Counted from the first letter of the stretch, positions 54,887 to 63,973 are shown. The stretch is 64,000 nucleotides of DNA from Chryseobacterium phosphatilyticum (GCF_002899825.2 NZ_PPED02000001.1:682001-746000); one strand, 5' to 3'. The notes: a model not told the origin generated them from the sequence alone. Program-made: numbers and translations.

Positions 54887-55894
54887 TTAAAAAGATAGTT
54901 TTACCCCTACCATATTGTATTCCCATTGGCGGGATGCCATAAGGTCAAGTTTATATTTTGTTTTTCCTATTGTTCCTTCTGATGATGTGTACCTGCTTTT
55001 AGAGATGGTCTTTCCAATAAAATATCCCATTAATAGTGCTAATGGATAGTCTGAAGCCCAGTGTACTTTACTTTGCATCATTTGAAAACATAAAGCTCCT
55101 GCCAGGGTATAGCCCACAGGTTTTATCCATTTTGCATCCGGATAATTATCTGCAATAACAGTGATACCCGCCATAAACGTGGTTAGGTGTCCTGATGGCA
55201 TAGCATCATAATTTGAGGTATTTTTACCAAATGCTGAAAAACTGGGAAACGGATTCCATGCTCCTCCTTTGTTACCATTTTCTTCTGCAATAAACGGACT
55301 TTCTCTTCCGGTAATTCTTTTAATCGTCTGGGTGAAAACTCCGGAAAGAATTAAACTTTCCATCAATCCGCTTGCTGTAGCCTGTGCTCTGTAGTCATTT
55401 TTTATCAAACCATAGGTACCAAAACCAATTCCAAGTAAAACGAGTGTAGAACCATTTCCGATCAGGTAAAGAGTGGATCCGATATCTTTGGGTATTTTAA
55501 AAACACCCCCAACTTTGGTATAATTGTTATCTTTATCCATTCCCCATCTTTCCCCTAATTCTCTTGAATTATCAATCAATTTTTGATCAAAAGGCAACAG
55601 AATCAATGTGGAAGCCACAGCACCCCCTAAATAATATGCATGATCTTTTGCCACAAAATCTTTATTGGTATCTATAAAGTTTCGGGGTAATTTGGTTATA
55701 AAATCAAAAAGTTTGGGTTTAGGATATGTTCTGACAGAACCATCTTTCAAAGTATACGTTTGTACTTTCAGTGCATCTTTAGATAAATCCTGTTGTAATT
55801 CTTTTACCTGCAATGTATCCACTTCCTGTGCGCATATCATTACAGAAAAAGGGAATAGCAAAAATCTCAGTTTTTTCATCGTTGTCGTTTTCAA
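54887..55894 (-). CDS. PAP2-family lipid phosphatase
   Basis: 335 aa (or 330 from an internal ATG at 55879) with a signal peptide ending MICAQ. Phosphatase motif 1 is KRITGRESPF (about 188-197), motif 2 PSGHLT near 228, and motif 3 SKVHWASDYPLAL near 280 with His and Asp. About five transmembrane helices lie between. It would dephosphorylate an isoprenoid or phospholipid phosphate at the periplasmic face, such as undecaprenyl pyrophosphate or a lipid A phosphate. The C-terminal 40 residues are extra, beta-rich. Confidence 0.88.
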   Translation of the reverse strand: MKTTTMKKLRFLLFPFSVMICAQEVDTLQVKELQQDLSKDALKVQTYTLKDGSVRTYPKPKLFDFITKLPRNFIDTNKDFVAKDHAYYLGGAVASTLILLPFDQKLIDNSRELGERWGMDKDNNYTKVGGVFKIPKDIGSTLYLIGNGSTLVLLGIGFGTYGLIKNDYRAQATASGLMESLILSGVFTQTIKRITGRESPFIAEENGNKGGAWNPFPSFSAFGKNTSNYDAMPSGHLTTFMAGITVIADNYPDAKWIKPVGYTLAGALCFQMMQSKVHWASDYPLALLMGYFIGKTISKSRYTSSEGTIGKTKYKLDLMASRQWEYNMVGVKLSF

Positions 55895-55918
55895 CCCTGT
55901 TTATTCTTATAAAAGCCC

Positions 55919-55950
55919 CAAAGGTACTTCCAACTTGACATTATTTCAAA
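55919..55950 (-). promoter_or_regulatory. Promoter for the PAP2 gene
   Basis: Minus-strand TTTG (55950-55947), a 20-nt spacer and TACCTTTG (55926-55919) fit the Bacteroidota consensus, about 25 bases upstream of the start. Confidence 0.6.
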
Positions 55951-56074
55951 ATATTTATTTAATTTTTAAGGTTTATTTAATTTTTTTTCAAAAACAGAGA
56001 TCTATGATCAATTCATATAATTAAGTAAAAAAATAATTCCATAGATCCGAGTATTCAAATATAGCAATAAAAGC

Positions 56075-56135
56075 AATGTACCAGTGTATCAATGCCGATC
56101 AATAAAAAATTGATAAACTGATACACTGGTACATT
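56075..56135 (-). terminator. Long inverted repeat after the aminotransferase gene
   Basis: AATGTACCAGTGTATCA (56075-56091) and its exact complement (56119-56135) form a 17-bp stem, with an inner ATCAAT/ATTGAT pair. It lies about 20 bases after the stop codon. It may terminate the gene, but the arms are built of the same words as the repeat at 46741, so it may also be a repeat element. Confidence 0.5.
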
Positions 56136-56154
56136 TATAAATTAACTAATCTAT

Positions 56155-57408
56155 TTACTTCAGATTATTCAAAGCAGTCTCTAATTTCGGAAGCATTACT
56201 TTGATCTCATCTACTGCCAATCCTCCAACGGAAGCACGGAACCAAGGTTCAGATTTGTCTTCTCCAAATGCAGAGAATGGTACTAAAGCAACACCCGCTT
56301 CATTGATTAAGTAGAATACCAGGTCAGAAGAGTTTTCAATTACGCTACCGTCCGGTTTGGTTTTTCCGATATAATCTAATTTAATAGTCAGATAAAGGGC
56401 TCCCATAGGCTCGATACTGTCAACAGAAAGACCTTTTGCTTTTAAATCCTGAACTCCTCCATGAAGAACTTTTAAGCTTTCTTCAAGTTTTCCTTTGAAA
56501 TCTTCTACGAATACATTTACATTTTCAGGGTTTTCATAGAATTTTGCAGTCGCTTCCTGCTCTGGTTTAGGAGCCCAGGCACCTACGTGAGTAAGAAGAG
56601 CCTTCATTTTATCAATAATATGAGCAGGCCCGAATCCCCATCCTACACGTACTCCTGTTGCTGCAAGGCATTTTGAGATTCCATCAATATACACTGTATA
56701 TTCCTTCATTTCAGGGAAAAGAGAAACCGGATCTACGTGCTCTGCCCCAAAAGTAAGATTAGAATAGATTTGGTCATACATTAAGTATAACGGTTTTTCG
56801 TCTGTTCCTCTTTTTTTGTTTTCAGCGATCACCAATTCACAGATTTCAGAAAGTTGTTCTCTTGTAAACATTGTTCCGGTTGGGTTCAGCGGTGAGCAAA
56901 GTGCCAATAGAACCGCTCCATCCAGGTGAGGTCTTACATCATCTGCTGTGGGAAGAAAGTTGGTTTCAGGTTTTGTTTTTACTTCTACTGCATTGGCAGA
57001 AGTAAGATACGCATAGTGGTTGTTATTCCATGATGGTGTAGGATATACTACTTTATCACCTTCATCCACGATTGTTTTGTATACGGCATAGATCAATGGT
57101 CTTGACCCTGCGGTGATCAAAATATCATTAGGTGAGTAATCCAGATTCCATCTGTTTTTCAAGTCTTTGGAAACTTCTTTTCTTAAAGATAAAAGTCCGT
57201 TTGCAGGTGGATAATTCGTCAGATTATTCTGATAGGCTTTCTGAATCTCTTCCTTCAGCAATGCCGGAATAGGATAGATATTAGAATTCAGGTCACCAAT
57301 AGTAAGATTGGCAATTTCTGCTCCCTTTGCTTTTAGATCATTTACTTCGTTACCAATTTTTACAATTTCAGAACCGATCAGGTTCGCTGCTAATTTTGAA
57401 ACTTTCAC
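56155..57408 (-). CDS. Class I/II PLP-dependent aminotransferase (aspartate aminotransferase-like)
   Basis: A 417-aa cytosolic enzyme. The N-terminal PPANGLLSLRKEVS (about 92-105) and the cofactor/substrate segments GSRPLIYAVYKTI (about 127), CSPLNPTGTMFT near 182 with Asn and the Tyr of YDQIYSN near 228 are visible. The Schiff-base lysine is in SISKCLAATG-type YIDGISKCL near 258. The C-terminal Arg is in FRASVGG near 398. This matches the Bacteroidota 'pyridoxal phosphate-dependent aminotransferase' close to AspAT. It uses oxoglutarate/glutamate pairs; the exact amino acid is not certain. Confidence 0.92.
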   Translation of the reverse strand: MKVSKLAANLIGSEIVKIGNEVNDLKAKGAEIANLTIGDLNSNIYPIPALLKEEIQKAYQNNLTNYPPANGLLSLRKEVSKDLKNRWNLDYSPNDILITAGSRPLIYAVYKTIVDEGDKVVYPTPSWNNNHYAYLTSANAVEVKTKPETNFLPTADDVRPHLDGAVLLALCSPLNPTGTMFTREQLSEICELVIAENKKRGTDEKPLYLMYDQIYSNLTFGAEHVDPVSLFPEMKEYTVYIDGISKCLAATGVRVGWGFGPAHIIDKMKALLTHVGAWAPKPEQEATAKFYENPENVNVFVEDFKGKLEESLKVLHGGVQDLKAKGLSVDSIEPMGALYLTIKLDYIGKTKPDGSVIENSSDLVFYLINEAGVALVPFSAFGEDKSEPWFRASVGGLAVDEIKVMLPKLETALNNLK

Positions 57409-57592
57409 TTTATTTTTATTTAAAATTTACTAATATATTCTTTCAACATTGATTCTTTTCTCTATTTGAGCATCCTTTATTTCTGCATCAAAAAGGGGTA
57501 TTAGTTCGTTAGTTTTTTTGTTGTGCCGGAGTCTGGATATTTCTCACATACTCCTTTCAAACTCAGTTTATTCAAGCTCTTTCATGAGGAAA

Positions 57593-59308
57593 CTAATCCA
57601 GCTTTAAATCTTTTTTAACGTCCTGAATTTTAGCCTCCAATGATTTCAGTTTATCTTTAAAATCTGCTTCAGAAGAGATAGCATCTTTTACTGAAACATA
57701 AAATTTAATCTTTGGCTCTGTTCCTGAAGGTCTTACGCAAACTTTCGTCCCATCCTGTGTATAATAAATCAGCACATTGGATGCAGGGATGTCATTCATT
57801 ATTTTTTTCTCGTTCGTTGAAACGGTAAAACTTGTCTGCTCTTTAAAATCCTTAACTTCTTCTACCGGAGAACCAGCCAATTCTTTTGGAGGATTTTCAC
57901 GGAAGTTTTTCATCATATTCTGAATTTCTTCAGCTCCTTCTCTTCCTTTTCTTACTATATTGATCAATCCCTCATAGTACATTCCCAGATCTTCATAGAT
58001 CTCAATCATGTACTGGTACATGGTTTTTCCGTTAGCCTTGCACCATGCGGCAATTTCACAAGCGACAAGGATACTTCCACAAGAGTCTTTATCACGAACA
58101 AAATCTCCTGTCATAAATCCAAAACTTTCTTCCCCGCCACACACAAATTTTTGTGTTCCTTCTGCTTCACGGATCATTTTTCCAATCCATTTGAATCCTG
58201 TAAGTCCTACTTTGCACTCAACTCCGAATTTTTGAGCAATGTCATAGAAAATATCTGAAGTTACGATCGTAGAACCAATAAATTCTTTTCCGGTGATTCT
58301 TCCTTGCTTTCTCCATTCATTTAAAATGTAATACGTAAGGATCGTATTGGTTTGGTTACCATTCAGCAACTGCATTTCACCATCAAGGTTTCTTACAGCG
58401 ATTCCTAATCTGTCTCCATCAGGGTCTGTACCGATCACAATATCTGCATTGGTAATTCTTGCCAGATCCATGGCCATTTCCAGTGCTGCAGGCTCTTCCG
58501 GATTTGGAGATTCTACCGTTGGGAAATTCCCACTTGGAATCATTTGTTCTTTTACAAGATCTATTTTTTTAAATCCTGCTTTTTCCAGTGCTTTTGGAAT
58601 TGTAGTGTATGTTGTTCCGTGAATAGAAGTAAAAACGATATTTAAGTTTTCTTTTCCAACATTCTGATAAGTAGAATTTTCAATACAAGCATCGATATAT
58701 ACATCATCCTGCTCCTCTCCGATCCATTCGATCAGATCATCATTTCCGTTGAATTTAATTTCATCGAATTTCACAGAGTATACTTCCTTGATAATCGCTT
58801 CATCATTTGGCGGCACAATCTGTGCTCCGTCATTCCAGTATACCTTATAACCATTATATTCAGGTGGGTTATGAGAAGCCGTCAATACAATTCCTCCATT
58901 ACATTTTTTGTCGCGAACGGTGAAAGATAATTCAGGTGTGGGTCTGTGATTCTTGAAAAGCAATACTTTAATTCCGTTGGCTGTCAAAACATCTGCTACC
59001 AATTTCCCAAATTCTTTTGAGTTGTGGCGAACATCATAGGCGATTGCCACTTTGATCTCTTCTCCCTTGAACTGCTCCAGCATATAGTTGGCCAATCCCT
59101 GAGTAGCTTGTCCTAATGTATATTTATTTAAGCGGTTGGTTCCTACTCCCATAATTCCACGCATCCCTCCGGTTCCGAATTCCAGTTCTCTATAGAAAGA
59201 ATCTTCCAGATCCGGGGAGTTGCTGTCAATCAGTGCCTGTACAGCATCTCTCGTTTCTTTATCGAAGGTATCACTTAACCAAAGTTTCGCTTTTTCTAAT
59301 GTGTTCAT
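57593..59308 (-). CDS. Phosphohexomutase (phosphoglucomutase/phosphomannomutase)
   Basis: A 571-aa cytosolic four-domain mutase. N-terminal FGTGGMRGIMGVG (about 45-57) is the first family motif, the phosphoserine is in TASHNPPEYNG (about 140), metal-binding DPDGDRLGIA lies near 298, the sugar-specificity loop GGEESFGF near 388, and the C-terminal phosphate loop RPSGTEPKIKFY near 532. It interconverts hexose 1- and 6-phosphates for polysaccharide and LPS sugars. It is a single gene with long flanking repeats upstream. Confidence 0.96.
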   Translation of the reverse strand: MNTLEKAKLWLSDTFDKETRDAVQALIDSNSPDLEDSFYRELEFGTGGMRGIMGVGTNRLNKYTLGQATQGLANYMLEQFKGEEIKVAIAYDVRHNSKEFGKLVADVLTANGIKVLLFKNHRPTPELSFTVRDKKCNGGIVLTASHNPPEYNGYKVYWNDGAQIVPPNDEAIIKEVYSVKFDEIKFNGNDDLIEWIGEEQDDVYIDACIENSTYQNVGKENLNIVFTSIHGTTYTTIPKALEKAGFKKIDLVKEQMIPSGNFPTVESPNPEEPAALEMAMDLARITNADIVIGTDPDGDRLGIAVRNLDGEMQLLNGNQTNTILTYYILNEWRKQGRITGKEFIGSTIVTSDIFYDIAQKFGVECKVGLTGFKWIGKMIREAEGTQKFVCGGEESFGFMTGDFVRDKDSCGSILVACEIAAWCKANGKTMYQYMIEIYEDLGMYYEGLINIVRKGREGAEEIQNMMKNFRENPPKELAGSPVEEVKDFKEQTSFTVSTNEKKIMNDIPASNVLIYYTQDGTKVCVRPSGTEPKIKFYVSVKDAISSEADFKDKLKSLEAKIQDVKKDLKLD

Positions 59309-59328
59309 ATGTATGTCTAATTTTTTTT

Positions 59329-59448
59329 AAGCTGGAAGAGGGAAGCTGGAGGCAGGAAGTTATATTTGTCCCAACTCAACCTTTCAGCTTTTGATTTATT
59401 ATTTGTTTAGTTTATAAGGCTGGAAGTAGGAAGCTGGGAGATGGAAGA
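59329..59448. repeat. Direct repeats of GCTGGAAG words upstream of the mutase
   Basis: Two blocks, 59329-59360 and 59417-59448, each begin with AAGGCTGGAAG- or AAGCTGGAAG-type words followed by GGAAGCTGGRRG. An inverted copy (ACCTCCAGCTTCCAGCTTCT) lies at 59537-59561. Together they make a patterned intergenic block between the mutase and the GIN-domain gene. Confidence 0.55.
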
Positions 59449-59571
59449 TATTGCATTCCCCCAATTCAGACTTCTGCCTTTATTATTCAATATTTTTTTA
59501 TTACAAGGTGAAAATGAAGTTTGGTAAACTAAAAGTACCTCCAGCTTCCAGCTTCTCTCTTCTAGTCAAAA

Positions 59572-60273
59572 TTACTCTAATTTCTTATTCTCAACTTTCG
59601 TCGTCTTATCAATTTTGAACGCTCTGATCGGATCGTTGTAATAGATAAATTTTGCCGTATTTTGAATATGTCCTTTTAAAGAATCTTTGACATTAACTTC
59701 AGCATAGTTTCCGTTTTTAGAGTCAATATTCAGATTCGTAATTTTCCAGTAAGGAGCAATCAAACTGGCAGTATCTGAAATTTTTATAACTGCATTTTTT
59801 GTCAATCCTAAAAAATTGGCCCTACTTCTGTTCTGCATTTCTACTTCTGCTCTTCTGGTATTAACAGAACCCATGAAAGTTGCATAATTTTTCAAATTAA
59901 GTCTGAAATTATCTGTCTTGATCTCACTTGAAATATTCATTTCCACAGAATCCGAAACCGCTACTTTTTCAAGATTATATTTTGAATAAATGGTCACATT
60001 ATAAAAGTCGACTCCTTTTGTTCCTCTTTTTTCTTTAATAGAAAGAGTTTTATCATTGACATCAACATCAAGATTTCCTGCCACATTCGGATAGGTTTCT
60101 ATTTCCACAAAATTCTTTGGACCTCTGGCATAAAATACACGGAATTTTCCCTGTAGATCGAGATTAACAAATTCCGGAACATCCACATCTTTCTTTTCAA
60201 TGTTTCCTTTTGGAGAAACTTTCCCACAAGAAACTATTGCCACCATCATTAATGTGCATACTATTTTCTTCAT
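59572..60273 (-). CDS. GIN-domain lipoprotein (putative auto-transporter adhesin head)
   Basis: 233 aa from the ATG at 60273; the earlier opening at 60312 adds 13 residues before the signal and is not preferred. A type II signal ends in VAIVSC (Cys17). The rest, from about 40, is a right-handed beta-helix of DUF2807/GIN type: alternating short strands such as FRVFYARG, VDVNDKTLSIKEK and AEVEMQNRSR, LNIDSKNGNY. It is a surface or periplasmic lipoprotein of unknown function, common in Flavobacteriia. Confidence 0.88.
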   Translation of the reverse strand: MKKIVCTLMMVAIVSCGKVSPKGNIEKKDVDVPEFVNLDLQGKFRVFYARGPKNFVEIETYPNVAGNLDVDVNDKTLSIKEKRGTKGVDFYNVTIYSKYNLEKVAVSDSVEMNISSEIKTDNFRLNLKNYATFMGSVNTRRAEVEMQNRSRANFLGLTKNAVIKISDTASLIAPYWKITNLNIDSKNGNYAEVNVKDSLKGHIQNTAKFIYYNDPIRAFKIDKTTKVENKKLE

Positions 60274-60312
60274 ATTTACTTTTAAATATTTTGTTACCTT
60301 CATGATCATCAA

Positions 60313-60780
60313 ACATGACCATTCGTATTGAAAGTTCTCAAAGTCATTTAACAGACTCTTTTCAGAAAACTCACAACATTATTATGTAACAAAAATAGGA
60401 TTAAAATTTTTAAAAAACTTTGTCTTTTGACAATAAAATACCTGATAATCTACATTTTTTTGCTTTTCAGATACACGGTTATTTTTTTATTCTTTTTTGT
60501 TTTTCTTTTTTATAAAATCATGTTTTGGAATTTTTTTCATCCTATAACAACAAATAATCATGGGTTAGATAAGAAACCCTCAGTACAATAGTATCTTTAT
60601 CTTCGTTGTAAAGCATCTTTAGGATATCTTTCTTTTCAGATGGTCTGTTTGAAAAAAACACCTCAGAAAAATTTTCTGAGGTGTTTTATCTTTATTGATA
60701 TCGTTTATTGCTTACAGAGTTTCATCTGAAACAAAACAAATTGCTTTTTTAAAATAAATTTTGGGGCAAATTGTCTTCTA
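60313..60780. other. 468-base non-coding gap
   Basis: AT-rich with T-runs, no ORF. It contains a GGGTT/AACCC mini-hairpin near 60562-60580 and the glycosyltransferase terminator (60655-60687). Nothing else is recognised. Confidence 0.5.
60655..60687 (-). terminator. Terminator of the GT2-DUF4199 operon
   Basis: AAAACACCTCAGAAAA pairs perfectly with TTTTCTGAGGTGTTTT (16 bp, single-base loop) and runs into a T-tract on the minus strand, about 95 bases after the GT2 stop codon. Confidence 0.88.
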
Positions 60781-61731
60781 TTATATTACTTCGTCAATAT
60801 TATAGTTTTTGTGTTCACGGTTGGTTCTGATGATCATTTCTCCTAAAAATCCGGCCACAAAAAGTAATGTTCCCATAATCATCATTGTCAATGCAATAAA
60901 AAACCATGGATTATTGGTAATTAGATGCCCGTAAATTCCTTTGGATACATCAATCAGTTTTGAAATTCCCAACCAAAGTGCGGAAAGAAAACCGAAAATA
61001 AACATGAGGGTCCCTACCGCACCAAAAAAGTGCATTGGCCTTCCTCCAAAACGACTTACAAACCAAAGGGTTACCAAATCCAGAAAACCTCTGATAAATC
61101 TTTCCGTTCCGAATTTCGAAGTCCCATAAGGTCTTGCCTGGTGCTGTACTTCTTTTTCAGTAATTCTTCTAAACCCAGCATTAGCAGCCAATACCGGAAT
61201 ATAGCGGTGCATATCCCCGTAAACGTCAATAGATTTTACCACCTGCTTTTTGTACGCTTTCAGACCACAATTAAAATCATGAAGTTCAACTCCTGAAACT
61301 TTTCTGGCTGCTGCATTGAATAATTTTGACGGAACATTTTTCGTCATTACATTATCAAAACGTTTCTTCTTCCAACCGGAAACAATGTCATAATTATCTT
61401 CAGTCACCATTTTGTACAGCTCAGGAATTTCTTCAGGAAAATCCTGTAAGTCAGCATCCATGGTGATCACTACATCTCCGTTTGTTCTTTCAAAGGCCGC
61501 ATGAAGCGCTTGTGATTTTCCGTAATTTCTGGAAAATTTAATAGCGTGGATCTGAGGATATTGTACTTTCATATTCTCAATAATACTCCACGACAAATCC
61601 GTACTTCCATCGTCAACAAACCAGATTTCATAGGATAAACTATTCGATTTGCAAACGTTATCGATTCTTGAAAAAAGCTCTTCCAGAGAGTCTTCTTCGT
61701 TCAGTAACGGAATAACTATAGATAAATTCAT
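60781..61731 (-). CDS. GT2-family membrane glycosyltransferase (dolichyl-phosphate mannosyltransferase-like)
   Basis: A 316-aa enzyme. The N-terminal GT-A fold starts LSIVIPLLNEEDSL, with DDGSTD (about 40-45) and the metal DxD in TMDADLQDFPE near 95. Two C-terminal transmembrane helices occupy about 235-255 and 270-295. It resembles polyisoprenyl-phosphate hexose synthases of the ArnC/DPM1 type, making lipid-linked sugar at the inner membrane. It lies 17 bases after the DUF4199 gene on the same strand. It may supply the donor for the GT-C and DUF2723 proteins. Confidence 0.9.
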   Translation of the reverse strand: MNLSIVIPLLNEEDSLEELFSRIDNVCKSNSLSYEIWFVDDGSTDLSWSIIENMKVQYPQIHAIKFSRNYGKSQALHAAFERTNGDVVITMDADLQDFPEEIPELYKMVTEDNYDIVSGWKKKRFDNVMTKNVPSKLFNAAARKVSGVELHDFNCGLKAYKKQVVKSIDVYGDMHRYIPVLAANAGFRRITEKEVQHQARPYGTSKFGTERFIRGFLDLVTLWFVSRFGGRPMHFFGAVGTLMFIFGFLSALWLGISKLIDVSKGIYGHLITNNPWFFIALTMMIMGTLLFVAGFLGEMIIRTNREHKNYNIDEVI

Positions 61732-61748
61732 TTAATTTTTAATAAAAA

Positions 61749-62351
61749 TTAGGCTTGATTTGTTTCTTCGGGTTGATGAATTGTTCTTGTTCTGAAAAAT
61801 GCTCCGAAAAACACCGACAAAACTACGTAAAATATAAGAATTGCTGCAAAATATCCTGAAAAATGACTGGCAGTAAGCATATCCTTTCCTTTAACAGCCT
61901 CCGGAGTGAAGCTCTGTAGTCTTTCTTTATACTTCTGATCAAGCTCATCAATATCTTTCTGATGTTTCATAATCTTTCTTGCAGAAGTATATTCCGTATC
62001 CAATTCTGATTTTTGTCTTTGAACATATTGATAATTCAGCAATTTTTTGGCATCGGTATCTGCAAAGTTTAAAAAAGCATAAATACTGAAAATCGAAAGA
62101 ATTCCTCCGATAAACATCGGAACAAATGCTCTTTTGAAAGCTTCTTTGAAACTTACCACTCTATGGGTATTCCAATAAGATTTTACAGACCAGAATGCAG
62201 CTCCCGCATATAAAACAGGAAGTAAAAAAGCATTGGCTTTCAGGGATATATCAAAATAATTGATTCCTGAGAAAAAAGTATACACTACAAAAAAAACGAT
62301 CATTGTAGCGATAAAAAGTATAATTCCTAGTGTTGATGGACTTTTCGTCAT
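61749..62351 (-). CDS. DUF4199 membrane protein
   Basis: A 200-aa inner-membrane protein with four predicted helices (about 8-28, 36-52, 73-90, 165-187) and a charged cytoplasmic loop (about 100-155, including MKHQKDIDELDQKYKERL). This is the DUF4199 (PF13858) layout; its function is unknown, although the family is often adjacent to GT2 glycosyltransferases in Bacteroidota. It is followed after 17 bases by the GT2 gene, and the two probably act together. Confidence 0.88.
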   Translation of the reverse strand: MTKSPSTLGIILFIATMIVFFVVYTFFSGINYFDISLKANAFLLPVLYAGAAFWSVKSYWNTHRVVSFKEAFKRAFVPMFIGGILSIFSIYAFLNFADTDAKKLLNYQYVQRQKSELDTEYTSARKIMKHQKDIDELDQKYKERLQSFTPEAVKGKDMLTASHFSGYFAAILIFYVVLSVFFGAFFRTRTIHQPEETNQA

Positions 62352-62448
62352 GTTAAATTTTTTAGAAAAAAGTTGAAAAATTATTCCGCTATATGTCAGC
62401 TATTTAGCTCTATCACTGCATTTTTTCAACAAATTTTCTTTGATAATG

Positions 62449-62479
62449 TTTTGAAGTTTATAAATATTTCCTACCTTTG
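62449..62479 (+). promoter_or_regulatory. Promoter for the SRP RNA
   Basis: TTTTG (62449-62453), an 18-nt spacer and TACCTTTG (62472-62479) is one of the best consensus matches in the window. The RNA begins a few bases later. Confidence 0.75.
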
Positions 62480-62483
62480 CAAC

Positions 62484-62576
62484 GGCAAGTCCTAAACAAC
62501 CAGCTCCTGAGAATCCTCCAGGGTGGGAACGCAGCAAAGGTAATCGGTCGTAGCGGTGTGATTTAGGTAGCTTGCC
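62484..62576 (+). ncRNA. ffs: Bacterial small signal recognition particle RNA (4.5S type)
   Basis: An about 93-nt RNA with terminal complementary ends (GGCAAG at 62484 and CTTGCC at 62571), a central hairpin, and the conserved SRP Alu-less domain IV: CCAGGGTGGGAACGCAGC followed by AAAGGTAATCGG. This asymmetrical loop binds Ffh. It lacks the longer protozoal/archaeal arms and has the typical Bacteroidota length. A T-run directly after 62576 would terminate it. It targets nascent membrane proteins with Ffh and FtsY. Confidence 0.92.
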
Positions 62577-62696
62577 ATTTTTTTTTGTCTTAAAGTAAGA
62601 AGAGAGGTAATTTGATAATTATCTTTTTTTGTTTTTAATACCTTACGCATCCTTTTCATTTTTTCTAATTTTCAGTGTACCTCTGTTGATTCTTGA

Positions 62697-63383
62697 TTAA
62701 AATTCGAACGTCTCTCCTAATTTTGGTAAAACAAGTTCTACATTTTTGTCTGCAAAATGCTTTAATGCACTTTCATGATTGATTTCAATCGCCGGGAATG
62801 TATCAAAGTGACACCCGATTACTTTTGGAGTCTTCAATAATTCCGCTGCAGCAAAAGAAGCTTTTCTAGGACACATTGTGTAGTGGCTACCGATCGGAAG
62901 AATAGAAAGGTCTAAATTCCCGTATAATCTTGGAAATAATTCCATATCAGCCATTACTCCTGTATCTCCTGCCAAATAGATATTCTTTCCTTCAGGAAGT
63001 CTGAAGATATACCCTACAGGAACGCCTCCGTAGCTTCCATCCGGGAAAGAACTGGTGTGATGAGCCGGAACCATGGAAATTTTAAGATCGTTGATTTTTG
63101 CTGATCCCCCTAAGTTCACATCATCTGTATTTTTAGCTTGTTTAAAGTATCCACATACTTCCGGTACTCCAATCACGGTAGCTTCCGGATAATGCTGCAA
63201 TACTTCCGGTACATCTGCAATATGATCTCCGTGAGCGTGGGTCAACAGGATATAGTCGATTTTTTGCGCGGTAATATCAAAACCTGATTCCGCTTTTTTG
63301 TAATTGTAGAAAGGGTCACTTAAAATTGTTTTGTCTTTGTAGGTAAACAGGAAACAATTTTGCCCTAAGAACTGTATTTTCAT
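62697..63383 (-). CDS. Metal-dependent hydrolase, MBL fold (UPF0173-like)
   Basis: 228 aa from MKIQFLGQNCFLFTY; an upstream frame from 63425 adds 14 poor residues and is rejected. The MBL metal motif THAHGDHIAD is near residue 46-55, GDTGVMAD near 134 carries the next Asp, and the C-terminal GCHFDTFPAI near 188 gives the final His. This matches the UPF0173 metal-dependent hydrolase family. It is cytosolic, and the substrate is unknown. Confidence 0.92.
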   Translation of the reverse strand: MKIQFLGQNCFLFTYKDKTILSDPFYNYKKAESGFDITAQKIDYILLTHAHGDHIADVPEVLQHYPEATVIGVPEVCGYFKQAKNTDDVNLGGSAKINDLKISMVPAHHTSSFPDGSYGGVPVGYIFRLPEGKNIYLAGDTGVMADMELFPRLYGNLDLSILPIGSHYTMCPRKASFAAAELLKTPKVIGCHFDTFPAIEINHESALKHFADKNVELVLPKLGETFEF

Positions 63384-63458
63384 TTTAAATTTAATTTCAA
63401 TTATTATTAAACACAAATGACTCAAATAATTTCACAAATAACACAATGAGGTTAGTGA

Positions 63459-63487
63459 CATTCGTGAAAGCATTCGTGCCATTCGTG
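63459..63487. repeat. Three copies of CATTCGTG
   Basis: CATTCGTG at 63459-63466, 63471-63478 and 63480-63487, between two minus-strand genes. Confidence 0.5.
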
Positions 63488-63496
63488 TTTTCTTTA

Positions 63497-63511
63497 AAAA
63501 CGCAAAGCGTT
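63497..63511 (-). terminator. Terminator after the AHSA1-like gene
   Basis: AACGC (63499-63503) pairs with GCGTT (63507-63511). On the minus strand the 3' side is TTTTTAAAG, about 16 bases after the stop codon. Confidence 0.5.
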
Positions 63512-63526
63512 GTTTATTTACTTTAT

Positions 63527-63973
63527 CTATTTCGACGGGAATTTATCTTCGATAAGCCTCAAATTGATCCCATGTTCCAAATAAGCCTTACAACCGTCTA
63601 AAACCGTTGTAAAACCTCCTGTATTGTCATTAACCTGTCTCAGGAGCTCTTCACCTGTTTGAGCGAATCCATAGCTTTTAATAGTAACCAAAGTTCCTTT
63701 CTCCATCTTTTTGAATTCATAGTCTACGTTTACGGAAGGCTCTCCCCACTCTGTTTTGATCAGTTGGTTTGGAATGATCTGATGAACTTTTACAACATTT
63801 TTCACGCCATACATTTCCCATTCCCAGGTTATGGTTTTACCTTCTTCTAGTTTTCCGGTAGATTTTGTAAACCAGAAATTAGTGGTTACTTCGGGATTGA
63901 TGAATGCTTCAAAAACATCTTCAATCGGTTTTCTGATAAGCATTTGTGCTTCAACATAGACATTGGAACTCAT
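63527..63973 (-). CDS. SRPBCC/AHSA1-like (START-type) protein
   Basis: A 148-aa cytosolic protein. FEAFINPEVTTNFWFTKSTG (about 22-41) and WEWEMYGVKNVVKVH (about 50-64) are typical of the activator-of-Hsp90-homologue/SRPBCC hydrophobic-cavity fold, and the C-terminal GFTTVLDGCKAYLEHG helix is as expected. Such proteins bind small hydrophobic ligands or polyketides. Function is unknown. The gene lies 101 bases upstream of the MBL gene, with a small hairpin and the CATTCGTG repeat between them. Confidence 0.9.
   Translation of the reverse strand: MSSNVYVEAQMLIRKPIEDVFEAFINPEVTTNFWFTKSTGKLEEGKTITWEWEMYGVKNVVKVHQIIPNQLIKTEWGEPSVNVDYEFKKMEKGTLVTIKSYGFAQTGEELLRQVNDNTGGFTTVLDGCKAYLEHGINLRLIEDKFPSK

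Larger units (their letters stand above)
62352..62696. other. 345-base gap holding the SRP RNA
   Basis: Apart from the SRP RNA and its promoter (62449-62576), the rest is AT-rich DNA without an ORF. Confidence 0.6.
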
